64,000 bases of DNA, from contig CAVOYU010000001.1 of the NCBI GenBank assembly GCA_963700775.1, positions 644,678 through 708,677 of the forward strand, given 5' to 3'. The DNA is from Thermohalobaculum sp963700775 (GTDB lineage: Bacteria; Pseudomonadota; Alphaproteobacteria; Rhodobacterales; Rhodobacteraceae). The position numbers and the translations under genes were made by a program. The notes under the pieces were generated by a model. The model did not search any database and was not told the origin of the DNA. It worked only from the letters and a program-made list of their open reading frames with translations. Position 1 is the first letter of the stretch, and each line of letters begins with the position of its first letter. Shown piece by piece: positions 46,165 through 54,407 of the stretch.

Positions 46165-47049
46165 CTAGCGGCCGATTGCCTTCAGCAGGGCCTCGCCGAG
46201 GCCGGCCGGGCTGTCGGCGACGACGATTCCGGCCGACTTCATCGCCTCGATCTTGTCCTCGGCGCCGCCCTTGCCGCCGGAGATGATGGCGCCCGCATGG
46301 CCCATGCGCCGGCCCGGCGGGGCGGTGCGCCCGGCGATGAAGCCGGCGACCGGCTTGGCACGGCCTTTCTTCGCCTCGTCGGCCAGGAAGGCCGCCGCGT
46401 CCTCCTCGGCCGAGCCGCCGATCTCGCCGATCATGATGATCGACCTGGTCTCGTCGTCGCCCAGGAACAGTTCGAGGCAGTCGATGAACTCGGTGCCTTT
46501 GATCGGATCGCCGCCGATGCCGATGCAGGTGGACTGGCCGAGCCCCGCGGCGGTGGTCTGCGCCACCGCCTCGTAGGTCAGGGTGCCCGACCGCGAGACG
46601 ATGCCGACATTGCCGCGCCGGTGGATGTGGCCCGGCATGATGCCGATCTTGCAGGCGTCGGGCGTTATGATGCCGGGGCAGTTCGGGCCGATCAGCCGGC
46701 TGGCCGAGCCGTCGAGCGCCCGCTTCACCTTCGCCATGTCGAGCACCGGGATGCCCTCGGTGATGCAGACGATCAGCTCCATCCCGGCGTCGATCGCCTC
46801 GAGGATCGCATCCGCCGCGAAGGGGGGCGGCACGTAGATCGCGCTGGCATTCGCCCCGGTCTTCGCCCGGGCATCCGCGACGGTGTCGAAGACCGGCAGG
46901 CCGAGATGCTCGGAGCCACCCTTGCCGGGGGTGACGCCGCCGACCATCTGGGTTCCGTAGGCGATCGCCTGCTCGGAATGGAAGGTGCCCTGCGCGCCGG
47001 TGAAGCCCTGACAGATCACCTTGGTGTTTTCGTTGACGAGTACGGACAT
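46165..47049 (-). CDS. sucD: Succinate-CoA ligase alpha subunit
   Basis: A 294-residue subunit that binds CoA and carries the phospho-His. It has the CoA-binding VICQGFTGAQGTFHSEQAIA, VGGVTPGKGG, IGPNCPGIITPDACKIGIMP and the active-site H251 in RRMGHAGAIISGGKGGAEDK. It makes succinate plus ATP/GTP from succinyl-CoA with SucC. A GGAGGGG ribosome-binding site lies just ahead of the ATG. Unusually, it does not follow sucC directly; a small membrane-protein gene lies between them. Confidence 0.97.
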   Translation of the reverse strand: MSVLVNENTKVICQGFTGAQGTFHSEQAIAYGTQMVGGVTPGKGGSEHLGLPVFDTVADARAKTGANASAIYVPPPFAADAILEAIDAGMELIVCITEGIPVLDMAKVKRALDGSASRLIGPNCPGIITPDACKIGIMPGHIHRRGNVGIVSRSGTLTYEAVAQTTAAGLGQSTCIGIGGDPIKGTEFIDCLELFLGDDETRSIIMIGEIGGSAEEDAAAFLADEAKKGRAKPVAGFIAGRTAPPGRRMGHAGAIISGGKGGAEDKIEAMKSAGIVVADSPAGLGEALLKAIGR

Positions 47050-47064
47050 CTAAGCCCCTCCGAC

Positions 47065-47379
47065 TTAGCGCCACTCTCGCGTGAGCCGCCAAACGACCAC
47101 GCCGGAGATAGCGTTGATTACGATAATTACCGCGACGGACAGCATTACGTGCCCGCCCAAGAGTATTGCGCCGAATCCAACGGGGCCTAGGGTATCCGGA
47201 CTTGCGGCAATGCCCCTGATCCACCCGTCGATGTACCAGACTATCGCACCGCCTAAGAGAAGTTCACCCAAGAGCGCGGACAGAACTCCATATTTGCGCG
47301 CGGCCACCAGGAACTGGACCCACACGACCCCAAAGGCAACAACGCCGGCGACGCTCACTGCTGTGACCAGAAGCCCCAT
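47065..47379 (-). CDS. Small multi-pass membrane protein inserted between sucC and sucD
   Basis: A 104-residue hydrophobic protein of unknown family. It has three or four membrane segments: residues 3-27 (VTAVSVAGVVAFGVVWVQFL), 32-56 (LSALLGELLLGGAIVWYIDG) and a long one or two over 66-98 (ILLGGHVMLSVAVIIVINAI). Its bases are clearly richer in A/T than the flanking sucC and sucD, with codons such as att, ata and gta that are rare in this region. It has its own strong Shine-Dalgarno (GGAGGTGA, seven bases before ATG), and both gaps are 15 bp. It looks like a late arrival that kept the operon intact. Confidence 0.7.
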   Translation of the reverse strand: MGLLVTAVSVAGVVAFGVVWVQFLVAARKYGVLSALLGELLLGGAIVWYIDGWIRGIAASPDTLGPVGFGAILLGGHVMLSVAVIIVINAISGVVVWRLTREWR

Positions 47380-47394
47380 CGGGCGGTCACCTCC

Positions 47395-48582
47395 TCACCG
47401 CTCTGCACGATCTTGCTCGGCCGCATCTGCCAGATTGTCCGCCGCGATCACGTTCAGGCCGCTCTCGTTGATGATCTGCTTGCCGAGCTCGACATTGGTG
47501 CCCTCGAGCCGCACCACCAGCGGCACCTTCAGGCCCACCTCCTTGACCGCGGCGACCACGCCCTCGGCGATCACGTCGCAGCGCATGATGCCGCCGAAGA
47601 TGTTGACCAGGATGCCTTTCACCTTCGGGTCCGAGGTGATGATCTTGAACGCCTCGGTCACCTTCTCCTTGGTGGCGCCGCCGCCCACGTCGAGGAAGTT
47701 GGCGGGCTCCGAGCCGTAGAGCTTGATGATGTCCATGGTCGCCATGGCGAGGCCGGCGCCGTTGACCATGCAGCCGATCTCGCCGTCCAGCGCGATGTAG
47801 TTCAGGTCGAACTTCGAGGCCTCGAGCTCCTTCGGGTCCTCCTCGGTCTCGTCGCGGAACTCGACGATGTCCTTGTGGCGGTAGAGGGCGTTCGAGTCGA
47901 AGTTCATCTTGCAGTCGAGGCAGACCAGATTGCCCTCCTCGGTCACGATCAGCGGGTTGATCTCGACCAGCGAGCAGTCCTTCTCGGTGAACACCTTGTA
48001 GAGCGTGTTGATCAGCTGCACGCACTGCTTGACCGCGTTGCCCTCGAGGCCCAGCGCGAAGGCCACCTTGCGGCCGTGGAAGGGCTGGATGCCGGTCGCC
48101 GGGTCGACCGAGAAGCTGACGATCTTCTCCGGCGTCTCGTGGGCGACCTCCTCGATGTTCATGCCGCCCTCGGTCGAGGCGACGAAGGCGATGCGCGAGG
48201 TCTCGCGGTCGACCAGGAGCGAGAGGTAGAGCTCGCGGGCGATGGCCGCGCCTTCCTCGAGATAGATGCGGTTGACCTGCTTGCCGGAGGGACCGGTCTG
48301 GTGGGTGACCAGGGTCCTGCCCAGCATCTGGCGGGCGTTCTGCACCGCCTCGTCGGCCGAGCGCGCGATGCGGACGCCGCCCTTGTCGCCGGCCTCGGCC
48401 TCCTTGAACCTGCCCTTGCCGCGGCCGCCGGCGTGGATCTGGGCCTTGACCACCCAGACCGGGCCGCCGAGCTGGTCGGCCGCGCCGCGCGCCTCGGCGG
48501 CGTCGAGCACCGGGACGCCGCGCGAGACCGGAGCGCCATACGCCTTCAGGATCTGCTTCGCCTGGTATTCGTGGATGTTCAT
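47395..48582 (-). CDS. sucC: Succinate-CoA ligase beta subunit
   Basis: A 395-residue ATP-grasp subunit. It shows MNIHEYQAKQILKAYGAPVS, VVKAQIHAGGRGKGRFKEAE, VEINPLIVTEEGNLVCLDCK, VNGAGLAMATMDIIKLYGSE, NFLDVGGGATKEKVTEAFKI and ILVNIFGGIMRCDVIAEGVV. The ATG at 48580-48582 has GGGGAGGA upstream; a longer open frame has no homology. It is the first gene of the suc operon after mdh, separated by a 299-bp gap that holds the mdh terminator and an inverted repeat. Confidence 0.97.
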   Translation of the reverse strand: MNIHEYQAKQILKAYGAPVSRGVPVLDAAEARGAADQLGGPVWVVKAQIHAGGRGKGRFKEAEAGDKGGVRIARSADEAVQNARQMLGRTLVTHQTGPSGKQVNRIYLEEGAAIARELYLSLLVDRETSRIAFVASTEGGMNIEEVAHETPEKIVSFSVDPATGIQPFHGRKVAFALGLEGNAVKQCVQLINTLYKVFTEKDCSLVEINPLIVTEEGNLVCLDCKMNFDSNALYRHKDIVEFRDETEEDPKELEASKFDLNYIALDGEIGCMVNGAGLAMATMDIIKLYGSEPANFLDVGGGATKEKVTEAFKIITSDPKVKGILVNIFGGIMRCDVIAEGVVAAVKEVGLKVPLVVRLEGTNVELGKQIINESGLNVIAADNLADAAEQDRAER

Positions 48583-48785
48583 GGGCCTGTCGTCCTCCCC
48601 GAAGCGCAGCGCCCGGGACGGCCGCCGCACCAGCTGTTCCGGCACTCGGCCGGCAGGCGATGGCCGCTCGCGGCACCCCCCGCCGGGTCGCGCATCCCGT
48701 TTATCGCGCCGCCGGCGGGGCAGCAACCGTGAAGGCTCCGCCGGTACCGGGCAGGCGCGCCGCGCCGCCACCCCATCCATGGCTG

Positions 48786-48802
48786 TGGTATGTGGCATAC
48801 CA
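48786..48802. promoter_or_regulatory. Inverted repeat, candidate operator of the suc operon
   Basis: TGGTATG-tgg-CATACCA is a perfect dyad with 7-base arms and a 3-base spacer, between the mdh terminator and sucC, about 205 bases upstream of the sucC start. TGGT...ACCA half-sites are typical of GntR/FCD-type regulators, one of which is encoded at 13.6 kb, but a link is speculative. A weak -35-like TTGCTA lies just upstream on the minus strand. Confidence 0.42.
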
Positions 48803-48820
48803 ACGCTAGCAAACCTTTCG

Positions 48821-48856
48821 GGAAAACGAAAGGGGCGACCGCAGGGGCCGCCCCGG
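48821..48856 (-). terminator. Terminator of mdh
   Basis: On the minus strand GGGGCG (48849-48854) pairs with CGCCCC (48832-48837), and the stem is followed by TTTCGTTTTCC. It begins 25 bases after the mdh stop and fits an intrinsic terminator, implying that sucC onward has its own promoter. Confidence 0.6.
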
Positions 48857-48881
48857 TTTTCCGGATCGCGGGAGCCGCCTC

Positions 48882-49844
48882 TCAGCCGAGGCCGGGATCG
48901 ATGCCCTTGCAGGCCTCGACCAGGCCGTTCACCGCGGCGATCGACTTCTCCAGCATCGCCTTCTCGTCGCGGTTGAGGCTGATCTCGATCACCTTCTCGA
49001 TGCCGTTCGCCCCGATCACCACCGGGGCGCCGACATAGATGCCCCTGAGCCCGTAGGCGCCCTCGACCCAGGCGGCGCAGGGCAGCACCCGGCGCTGGTC
49101 CTTGAGGTAGCTCTCGGCCATGGCGATGGCCGAGGCGGCGGGGGCGTAATAGGCCGAACCGGTCTTCAGCAGGCCGACGATCTCGGCGCCGCCGTCGCGG
49201 GTGCGCTGGACGATGGCGTCGATCCGCTCCTGGCTCGACCAGCCCATCTTCACGAGGTCGGGGAGCGGGATGCCGGCCACCGTCGAGTAGCGGGTCAGCG
49301 GCACCATGGTGTCGCCATGGCCGCCGAGCACGAAGGCGCTGACGTCCTTGACCGAGACGTTGAACTCCTCGGCCAGGAAGTAGCGGAAGCGGGCCGAGTC
49401 GAGCACGCCCGCCATGCCCACCACCTTCTCGGCCGGCAGGCCGGAATACTGCTGCAGCGCCCAGACCATCGCGTCGAGCGGATTGGTGATGCAGATGACG
49501 AAGGCGTTCGGGGCGTGGGCGGCGATGCCCTCGCCGACCGCCTTCATGACCTTGAGGTTGATGCCGAGCAGGTCGTCGCGGCTCATGCCCGGCTTGCGCG
49601 GCACGCCGGCGGTGACGATGCAGACATCGGCGCCGGCGATGTCGGCGTAGTCGTTGGCGCCGGCGAAGGCGGCGTCGAAACCGTCGACCGGGCTCGATTC
49701 GGCGATGTCCAGCGACTTGCCCTGCGGAACCCCCTCGACGATGTCGAACATCACGACGTCGCCCAGTTCCTTCAGCCCCACCAGATGCGCGAGCGTGCCG
49801 CCGATCTGGCCGCTGCCGATCAGCGCGATTTTGCGTCTGGACAT
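48882..49844 (-). CDS. mdh: Malate dehydrogenase (LDH-like type)
   Basis: A 320-residue NAD-dependent enzyme that oxidises malate to oxaloacetate. It shows the NAD motif IALIGSGQIGGTLAHLVGLK, VTAGVPRKPGMSRDDLLGIN (substrate Arg), ITNPLDAMVWALQQYSG, the catalytic His in FVLGGHGDTMVPLTRYSTVA and LPCAAWVEGAYGLRGIYVGA. Of two adjacent ATGs I prefer the second (49842-49844), better spaced from GGGAG. It heads the TCA gene block but probably has its own terminator. Confidence 0.96.
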   Translation of the reverse strand: MSRRKIALIGSGQIGGTLAHLVGLKELGDVVMFDIVEGVPQGKSLDIAESSPVDGFDAAFAGANDYADIAGADVCIVTAGVPRKPGMSRDDLLGINLKVMKAVGEGIAAHAPNAFVICITNPLDAMVWALQQYSGLPAEKVVGMAGVLDSARFRYFLAEEFNVSVKDVSAFVLGGHGDTMVPLTRYSTVAGIPLPDLVKMGWSSQERIDAIVQRTRDGGAEIVGLLKTGSAYYAPAASAIAMAESYLKDQRRVLPCAAWVEGAYGLRGIYVGAPVVIGANGIEKVIEISLNRDEKAMLEKSIAAVNGLVEACKGIDPGLG

Positions 49845-49847
49845 CAT

Positions 49848-50236
49848 CTTCTCCCGGATTGCCCTCAAGACCTGGCCCGGCAACCGCCGGCGGGACGCTG
49901 GACCGCGCCGGGTTCCGGCCGCCGGTTGCAGTGCATCATTTCGCGCCCGATGGCAAGAGGCCGGACGGCCGCGGCGGCGCGGCGATTTCGCGCCGTGGAA
50001 AGGGGATTGCGGGGCGGCGGGCGGCGCGTGCCGTTCGGAAAACGCCGTCGTCGATGCGAGACGACTTGGTCGTCCGAGCGAATTTCGAGTGTCCGGTTCG
50101 ATCCGGATCTTGCCGACGGGAATGTTTCGGGAAGTGCCACTTGACGACACAGAACCCGAACGACGGCGATTGGCAATGAACCCTCTCGGGTGTTAGTGGT
50201 GTGTCGCTACCTTTGCGGCTCCATCGACGAGAATCC
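49848..50236. other. 389-bp gap between divergent mdh and agmatine deiminase genes
   Basis: No credible gene. From about 50040 to 50236 the base composition drops in GC, like the following gene. A small perfect dyad GACGAC-ttg-GTCGTC lies at 50060-50074, and a TTGGCA (50170-50175) with a weak -10 17 bases later could drive the deiminase gene. The mdh promoter must lie in the GC-richer left part, but I cannot place it. Confidence 0.4.
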
Positions 50237-51349
50237 ATGCCGTCGGGCACCTCCTCACCGATAAACTATCGAATGCCGGCTGAATGGGAGCCGCATGAAG
50301 CGATATGGCTGCAGTGGCCCGAACCCGACATGCGCGGCTTCCCCGGCTATGCCCGCAAGATGCAATCGACCTGGCTGGAAATGACGTCGATACTTGCTGA
50401 CCACGTTACGGTCAGGATCGCAACCGCCAACCCGTCCGCCGCAGAGACCGTTGAGCGCGACTGCGAGCGCTTCGGCGCCAATATGCGGAAGGTCGAGGTG
50501 CATGTTGTTCCGGTCGACGACGTATGGGCGCGCGACGTCGGTCCGGTTTTCGTGAAGGACCCGAGCGGAGAACTCGTCGTTACAGACTGGAACTTCAACG
50601 GCTGGGGCGAGCCGGCGGCGGTGATCGGGCGGGACCGAAACGTAGCAGCGACCATCGCTGCGCACTTGCGGCTGAAGCGCGAAGTGGGCGGCATCGTCAC
50701 CGAGGGTGGTGCCATCGAGGTAAACGGGACCGGAACCCTCATGGCAACGCGGTCGTCCATATTGAACCCGAACCGCAACCCGGGAAAATCGCAACACGAG
50801 GCTGAGGCCACGCTTTCACGCCTGCTCGGGGTCTCGAATTTTGTCTGGCTGAGTGGCGCGCCTCCGGTTGACTGCTACCGGCTCGGCGACGCGACCGACT
50901 TCCACATCGACCTTGTCGCCCGCTTCACTGGGCGGAATGTCGTGCTTGCCAACCACACGGACGACGACGGCGATCCGCGCAAGGCGTTCATGGACCGGCA
51001 CGTCGCGGAGCTGAGGGCATCTACAGACGAAGCGGGTGCGCCGCTTGAAGTTATCCCGCTGCCCTGCCCGCACATGCAGAGCATCAGCACCGTCAGGTTC
51101 AGCGGGACGAGCGTTGACGTCCCGCCAGGCTCACCGACGGACGCGGCCTACTCGAACTATCTGGTCACGAACGGCCTCGTGCTTGTTCCGGCATATGGCA
51201 GACCAGAGGATGCCCAGGCAAAGGCAATCATCGCCGAACATTTCCCAGGGCGGGAAGTTATCGGCATTTCGGCAATCAGCATGACCGAGCAGGGTGGAGC
51301 AGTGCACTGCGTGACGCAGCAGCAACCGATCGCTACGCGCGCAGGCTGA
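50237..51349 (+). CDS. Agmatine deiminase family protein
   Basis: A 370-residue guanidino-group-modifying enzyme (peptidyl-arginine deiminase-like). The motifs RMPAEWEPHEAIWLQWPEPD, VDDVWARDVGPVFV, WNFNGWGEPAAVIGRD, TEGGAIEVNGTGTLMATRSS and catalytic Cys in MTEQGGAVHCVTQQQP are those of agmatine deiminases, which turn agmatine into N-carbamoylputrescine. There is no N-carbamoylputrescine amidase gene next to it. The base composition and codon choice (more gca, aca, gtt) differ from neighbours, suggesting transfer. ATG 50237 is preferred; GTG 50201 extends the frame by 12 residues. Confidence 0.87.
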   Translation: MPSGTSSPINYRMPAEWEPHEAIWLQWPEPDMRGFPGYARKMQSTWLEMTSILADHVTVRIATANPSAAETVERDCERFGANMRKVEVHVVPVDDVWARDVGPVFVKDPSGELVVTDWNFNGWGEPAAVIGRDRNVAATIAAHLRLKREVGGIVTEGGAIEVNGTGTLMATRSSILNPNRNPGKSQHEAEATLSRLLGVSNFVWLSGAPPVDCYRLGDATDFHIDLVARFTGRNVVLANHTDDDGDPRKAFMDRHVAELRASTDEAGAPLEVIPLPCPHMQSISTVRFSGTSVDVPPGSPTDAAYSNYLVTNGLVLVPAYGRPEDAQAKAIIAEHFPGREVIGISAISMTEQGGAVHCVTQQQPIATRAG

Positions 51350-51601
51350 ACAGCGCCGACACAACGGGCGGCGCCTTTGCGCATAGCGTCTTTGTGTCGC
51401 GCGAAGCTGCTGCCTAGGGTCAAGAATACACGTAGCGCGCGCCCGGCGAAGGCCGGAACCACCCCGCATCGCTTCCGTTCGAACGCTACGCAATCTCTGT
51501 CGGTTTGCGCTCGATGCCGGCCGCGCCCACGCGTGCCGTCGCAGTCCAGGACCACCTCGCCGTCTGGCCGGGGCGTGTGGATCGGCCTGCCTCTCGCGCC
51601 C

Positions 51602-52057
51602 TCAGCCGCCGCGCTTCGGCACCGTGGGCACCCAGCAATAGCCGTCCGGGTCGAGGATGAAGGCCTCGCGCACCCCGTGGGGCTTGTCGGCGGCGCCGGC
51701 CAGCACGATGCCGCCGAGTTCGCGGGCCACCGCCTCGGCGGCGTCCGGGTCGCGGCCGTAGACCCGGAGCTCGGCCCCGGCGCCGCGCCCCTCGGCGGCC
51801 CTGGCGATGCCCGAGAGCGGGTGGTTGCGGTAGCTCCGGTCGCTGTGGAGCTGCCACACGGCGCCCTGCGCGGTCAGGAGTGCGAAGTCCTGTTCCCAGT
51901 AGGTGACCCGCGCGTCCAGCACCCGGGCCTGGAACCGCGCCGCAGCTGCGACGTCGGCGACCAGCAGGTTCAGGCCGACGCCGGGGGCGATGCCGCGGCC
52001 GAAGGCCTCCGGGTCCGGGCGGTTCTCGCCCTCGGGGGGCAGGATGTCGTCGTGCAT
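51602..52057 (-). CDS. VOC (glyoxalase/dioxygenase-like) protein
   Basis: A 151-residue protein of the vicinal-oxygen-chelate superfamily. The first beta-alpha-beta module is GVGLNLLVADVAAAARFQAR, and the second runs LRVYGRDPDAAEAVARELGG to EAFILDPDGYCWVPTVPK. The metal ligands are not obvious, so it may be a binding protein rather than an enzyme. It is divergent from the malyl-CoA thioesterase gene. The 252-bp gap downstream (51350-51601), toward the deiminase, contains no gene I can support. Confidence 0.78.
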   Translation of the reverse strand: MHDDILPPEGENRPDPEAFGRGIAPGVGLNLLVADVAAAARFQARVLDARVTYWEQDFALLTAQGAVWQLHSDRSYRNHPLSGIARAAEGRGAGAELRVYGRDPDAAEAVARELGGIVLAGAADKPHGVREAFILDPDGYCWVPTVPKRGG

Positions 52058-52203
52058 GGATCGGCTCCCTGACTTCGGCGGGGCCATCCTGCCCCGGTGC
52101 CGGGCGCCGCGCAATCGCCTGCCATGCGCGCCCGGTCTTGCGTGATGCTGCGGTGCGGCATAGGTTCTGGCGCGACCCGACCCATCCCGGACGAGGCCCC
52201 GAC

Positions 52204-53103
52204 ATGCCCCACTCCTCGCGCCCCCGCCGCTCCGTCCTCTACATGCCGGGCTCGAAGAGCCGGGCGCTGGAGAAGGCACGGTCGCTGCCGGCCGACGGGC
52301 TGATCCTCGACCTCGAGGACGCGGTCGGCCTGGCCGAGAAGGAGACCGCGCGGGGCCTGATCGCCGAGGCGGTGCGCGCGCGTGGCTACGGCAAGCGCGA
52401 GGTGGTGATCCGGATCAACGGCCTCGACACCCAGTGGGGCGGGCAGGATCTCGAGATGGCGGCCTTCGCCGGGCCGGACGCGATCCTGGTGCCGAAGGTC
52501 GAGAGCGCCGAGACGGTGCAGAAGGTCGCCGCCCGGCTCGCCACCCTCGGCGCCCCGGAGCGGACCCGGATCTGGGCGATGATGGAAACCCCGCTCGCCA
52601 TGCTGAAGGCGCCCGAGATCGCCGCCTCGTCGCCGCGCCTCGCCTGCATGGTGATGGGCACCAACGATCTGGTGAAGGAATTGCAGGCCGAACATACCGA
52701 GACCCGCACTCCGGTGATGACCGCCCTCGAGCTCTGCGTGCTGGCGGCGCGGGCCTACAAGCTGTCGATCCTCGACGGAGTCTACAACGCCATCCAGGAG
52801 ACCGAGCAGCTCCGCCGGAGCTGCGTCCAGGGCCGCCAGATGGGCTTCGACGGCAAGACCCTGATCCACCCGGCGCAGATCGCGGTGGCGAACGAGGTGT
52901 TCGCCCCCTCGGCGGCCGAGATCGACCTCGCCCGGCGCTATGTCGCCGCCTTCCGCGAGGCCGAGGCGCAGGGGCGCGGGGTCGCGGTGGTCGACGGCCA
53001 GCTGGTCGAGAACCTGCATGTCGAGAACGCCAAGCGCCTGCTGGCCCAGGCCGAGGCGATCGCGGAACTGGCGGCGGCAAACCTGGAAGCGGGAGCGGCA
53101 TGA
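52204..53103 (+). CDS. mcl2: (3S)-malyl-CoA thioesterase (CitE/HpcH-like, Mcl2 type)
   Basis: A 299-residue TIM-barrel protein of the citrate-lyase beta / malyl-CoA lyase family. RRSVLYMPGSKSRALEKARS, LILDLEDAVGLAEKETARGL, WAMMETPLAMLKAPEIAASS, CMVMGTNDLVKELQ, DGVYNAIQETEQL and MGFDGKTLIHPAQIAVANEV match the thioesterase Mcl2 of Rhodobacter sphaeroides more closely than the lyase Mcl1, from memory of both sequences. Mcl2 hydrolyses malyl-CoA to malate in the ethylmalonyl-CoA pathway. The mesaconyl-CoA hydratase gene 1.3 kb downstream supports this. It overlaps nnrU by four bases. Confidence 0.85.
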   Translation: MPHSSRPRRSVLYMPGSKSRALEKARSLPADGLILDLEDAVGLAEKETARGLIAEAVRARGYGKREVVIRINGLDTQWGGQDLEMAAFAGPDAILVPKVESAETVQKVAARLATLGAPERTRIWAMMETPLAMLKAPEIAASSPRLACMVMGTNDLVKELQAEHTETRTPVMTALELCVLAARAYKLSILDGVYNAIQETEQLRRSCVQGRQMGFDGKTLIHPAQIAVANEVFAPSAAEIDLARRYVAAFREAEAQGRGVAVVDGQLVENLHVENAKRLLAQAEAIAELAAANLEAGAA

Positions 53104-53669
53104 TGGTGATCCTTGTACTCGGCATTGCGCTCTGGTGGGCGAGCCACCTGTTCCCGGTCTACTGCACCGGCCGGCGCGCGGCGGCGATCGCCCGGCTGGG
53201 CGAAGGCCCCTACAAGGGCCTGTTCTCGCTGGTCACGCTCGCCTCGGTGGCGCTGATGGTGATCGGCTACCGGCAGGCGGAGGTGATCAACCTCTGGTTC
53301 CCGCCGGCCTGGACCATCCACCTGAACAACCTGCTGATGGTGGCGGCGGTCGTCCTGATGGAGGCGCGCTACTTCCGGAGCGGCGTCACCCACTATGTCC
53401 GCCACCCGATGCTGACGGCGGTCAAGCTCTGGGCGGCGGCGCATCTGATCGTGAACGGCGATCTTGCCTCGGTGCTGCTGTTCGGCGGGCTGCTGGGCTG
53501 GGCGGTGGTGGCGATGATCGGCACCAACCGCCGCGACGGCACCTGGACGCGGCCGCCGAAGGGCACCCTGAAGGGCGCCGCCCTGCACGGCCTCTTCGTG
53601 CTCGTCGTCTTCGGCGTGATCTTGTTCATCCACTGGAATCTGCTGGGCGTCCGCCCGTTCCCGGGCTGA
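53100..53669 (+). CDS. NnrU-family membrane protein
   Basis: A 189-residue protein with about five membrane helices. The NnrU/MAPEG-like motifs are ALWWASHLFPVYCTGRRAAA, YKGLFSLVTLASVALMVIGY and YVRHPMLTAVKLWAAAHLIV NGDLAS, the last typical of the family. NnrU was named for nitrite/nitric oxide reduction regions, but no denitrification gene is nearby, and many homologues sit beside mcl2-type genes as here. Its ATG overlaps the mcl2 stop (ATGA). Confidence 0.85.
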   Translation: MMVILVLGIALWWASHLFPVYCTGRRAAAIARLGEGPYKGLFSLVTLASVALMVIGYRQAEVINLWFPPAWTIHLNNLLMVAAVVLMEARYFRSGVTHYVRHPMLTAVKLWAAAHLIVNGDLASVLLFGGLLGWAVVAMIGTNRRDGTWTRPPKGTLKGAALHGLFVLVVFGVILFIHWNLLGVRPFPG

Positions 53670-53699
53670 GTCCGGCTGATCCGACCCTGCGAGGACAAG

Positions 53700-53903
53700 A
53701 TGTGGGCCTACCGATTCCTGAGCGAGGACGACAGCGCGGCCTTCTGTCACAAGGTCACCAAGGCGCTGAACCAGGGCTGGGAGCTCTATGGCAGCCCGAC
53801 CTACGCGTTCGACGCCGCCCGCGGAGTGATGCGCTGCGGCCAGGCGGTGGTGAAGCAGGCGCCGGGCGCGTATGCGCCAGAGACGAAGCTGGCCGATATC
53901 TGA
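53700..53903 (+). CDS. DUF1737 domain protein
   Basis: A 67-residue protein matching DUF1737: WAYRFLSEDDSAAFCHKVTK ALNQGWELYGSPTYAFDAAR and MRCGQAVVKQ. It is small and soluble with no known activity. It follows nnrU by 30 bp on the same strand with a gaggacaag ribosome-binding site, so mcl2-nnrU-DUF1737 probably form one transcript. Confidence 0.85.
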   Translation: MWAYRFLSEDDSAAFCHKVTKALNQGWELYGSPTYAFDAARGVMRCGQAVVKQAPGAYAPETKLADI

Positions 53904-54049
53904 ACCGATCGACAGGGGCGCCTCGACAGGCCGCTGCGCTTCGGCGACAATGACCCCAAGGCCGGACCCTTGATCCCATCCAGTCCCGGCAACGGTCCGG
54001 CCCTCGCGGCGCCATCCGGCCCCGCGGCCTTGGAAGGGAGGACCGTCCC

Positions 54050-54259
54050 ATGCCCGACAGCGTGTACAAGATCATCGAGATCGTCGGCACCAGCACCGAA
54101 TCCTGGGAGAAGGCGGCGAAATCCGCGGTCGAGCGCGCTTCGAAGTCGCTGCGCGACCTGCGGGTCGCCGAAGTGATCGACCAGGACCTGGTGATCGAGA
54201 AGGGCAAGGTGAAGGCCTACCGCACCAAGCTCAAGATCTCGTTCAAGTTCGAAGGCTGA
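54050..54259 (+). CDS. Dodecin
   Basis: A 69-residue dodecin. The signature is YKIIEIVGTSTESWEKAAKS AVERASKSLRDLRVAEVIDQ, ending YRTKLKISFKFEG. Dodecins assemble into 12-subunit spheres that store flavins (or CoA in some bacteria). A GGAAGGGAGGA ribosome-binding site precedes the ATG. It is followed by a strong GC hairpin. Confidence 0.95.
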   Translation: MPDSVYKIIEIVGTSTESWEKAAKSAVERASKSLRDLRVAEVIDQDLVIEKGKVKAYRTKLKISFKFEG

Positions 54260-54287
54260 CACGCAGGCCGGCGGCCCGGCCGGATCG

Positions 54288-54314
54288 CCGCCGCCTGCGG
54301 TGCGCAGGCGGCGG
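54288..54314 (+). terminator. GC-rich hairpin after the dodecin gene
   Basis: CCGCCGCCTGC (54288-54298) pairs perfectly with GCAGGCGGCGG (54304-54314) across a 5-base loop, 28 bases after the dodecin stop. There is no T-run, so it may stop transcription only weakly or protect the 3' end of the short mRNA. Confidence 0.5.
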
Positions 54315-54407
54315 GATCTGACGTGTTGAGCTTGCGGGAGCGGCGGCACTCTGCATAGATGCCCGCGAATCCGGCCAACCCCCGAGCAACCCCGAGCGCG
54401 AGGCGTC

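Noticed and set aside
49865..50236. Several short open frames between mdh and the deiminase
   Set aside because: None has a convincing start signal or family features; they change frame without any shared protein pattern.
51157..51601. Possible insertion-sequence remnant downstream of the deiminase
   Set aside because: No transposase motif, terminal inverted repeat or target duplication can be seen; the open frames are unlike any known transposase.
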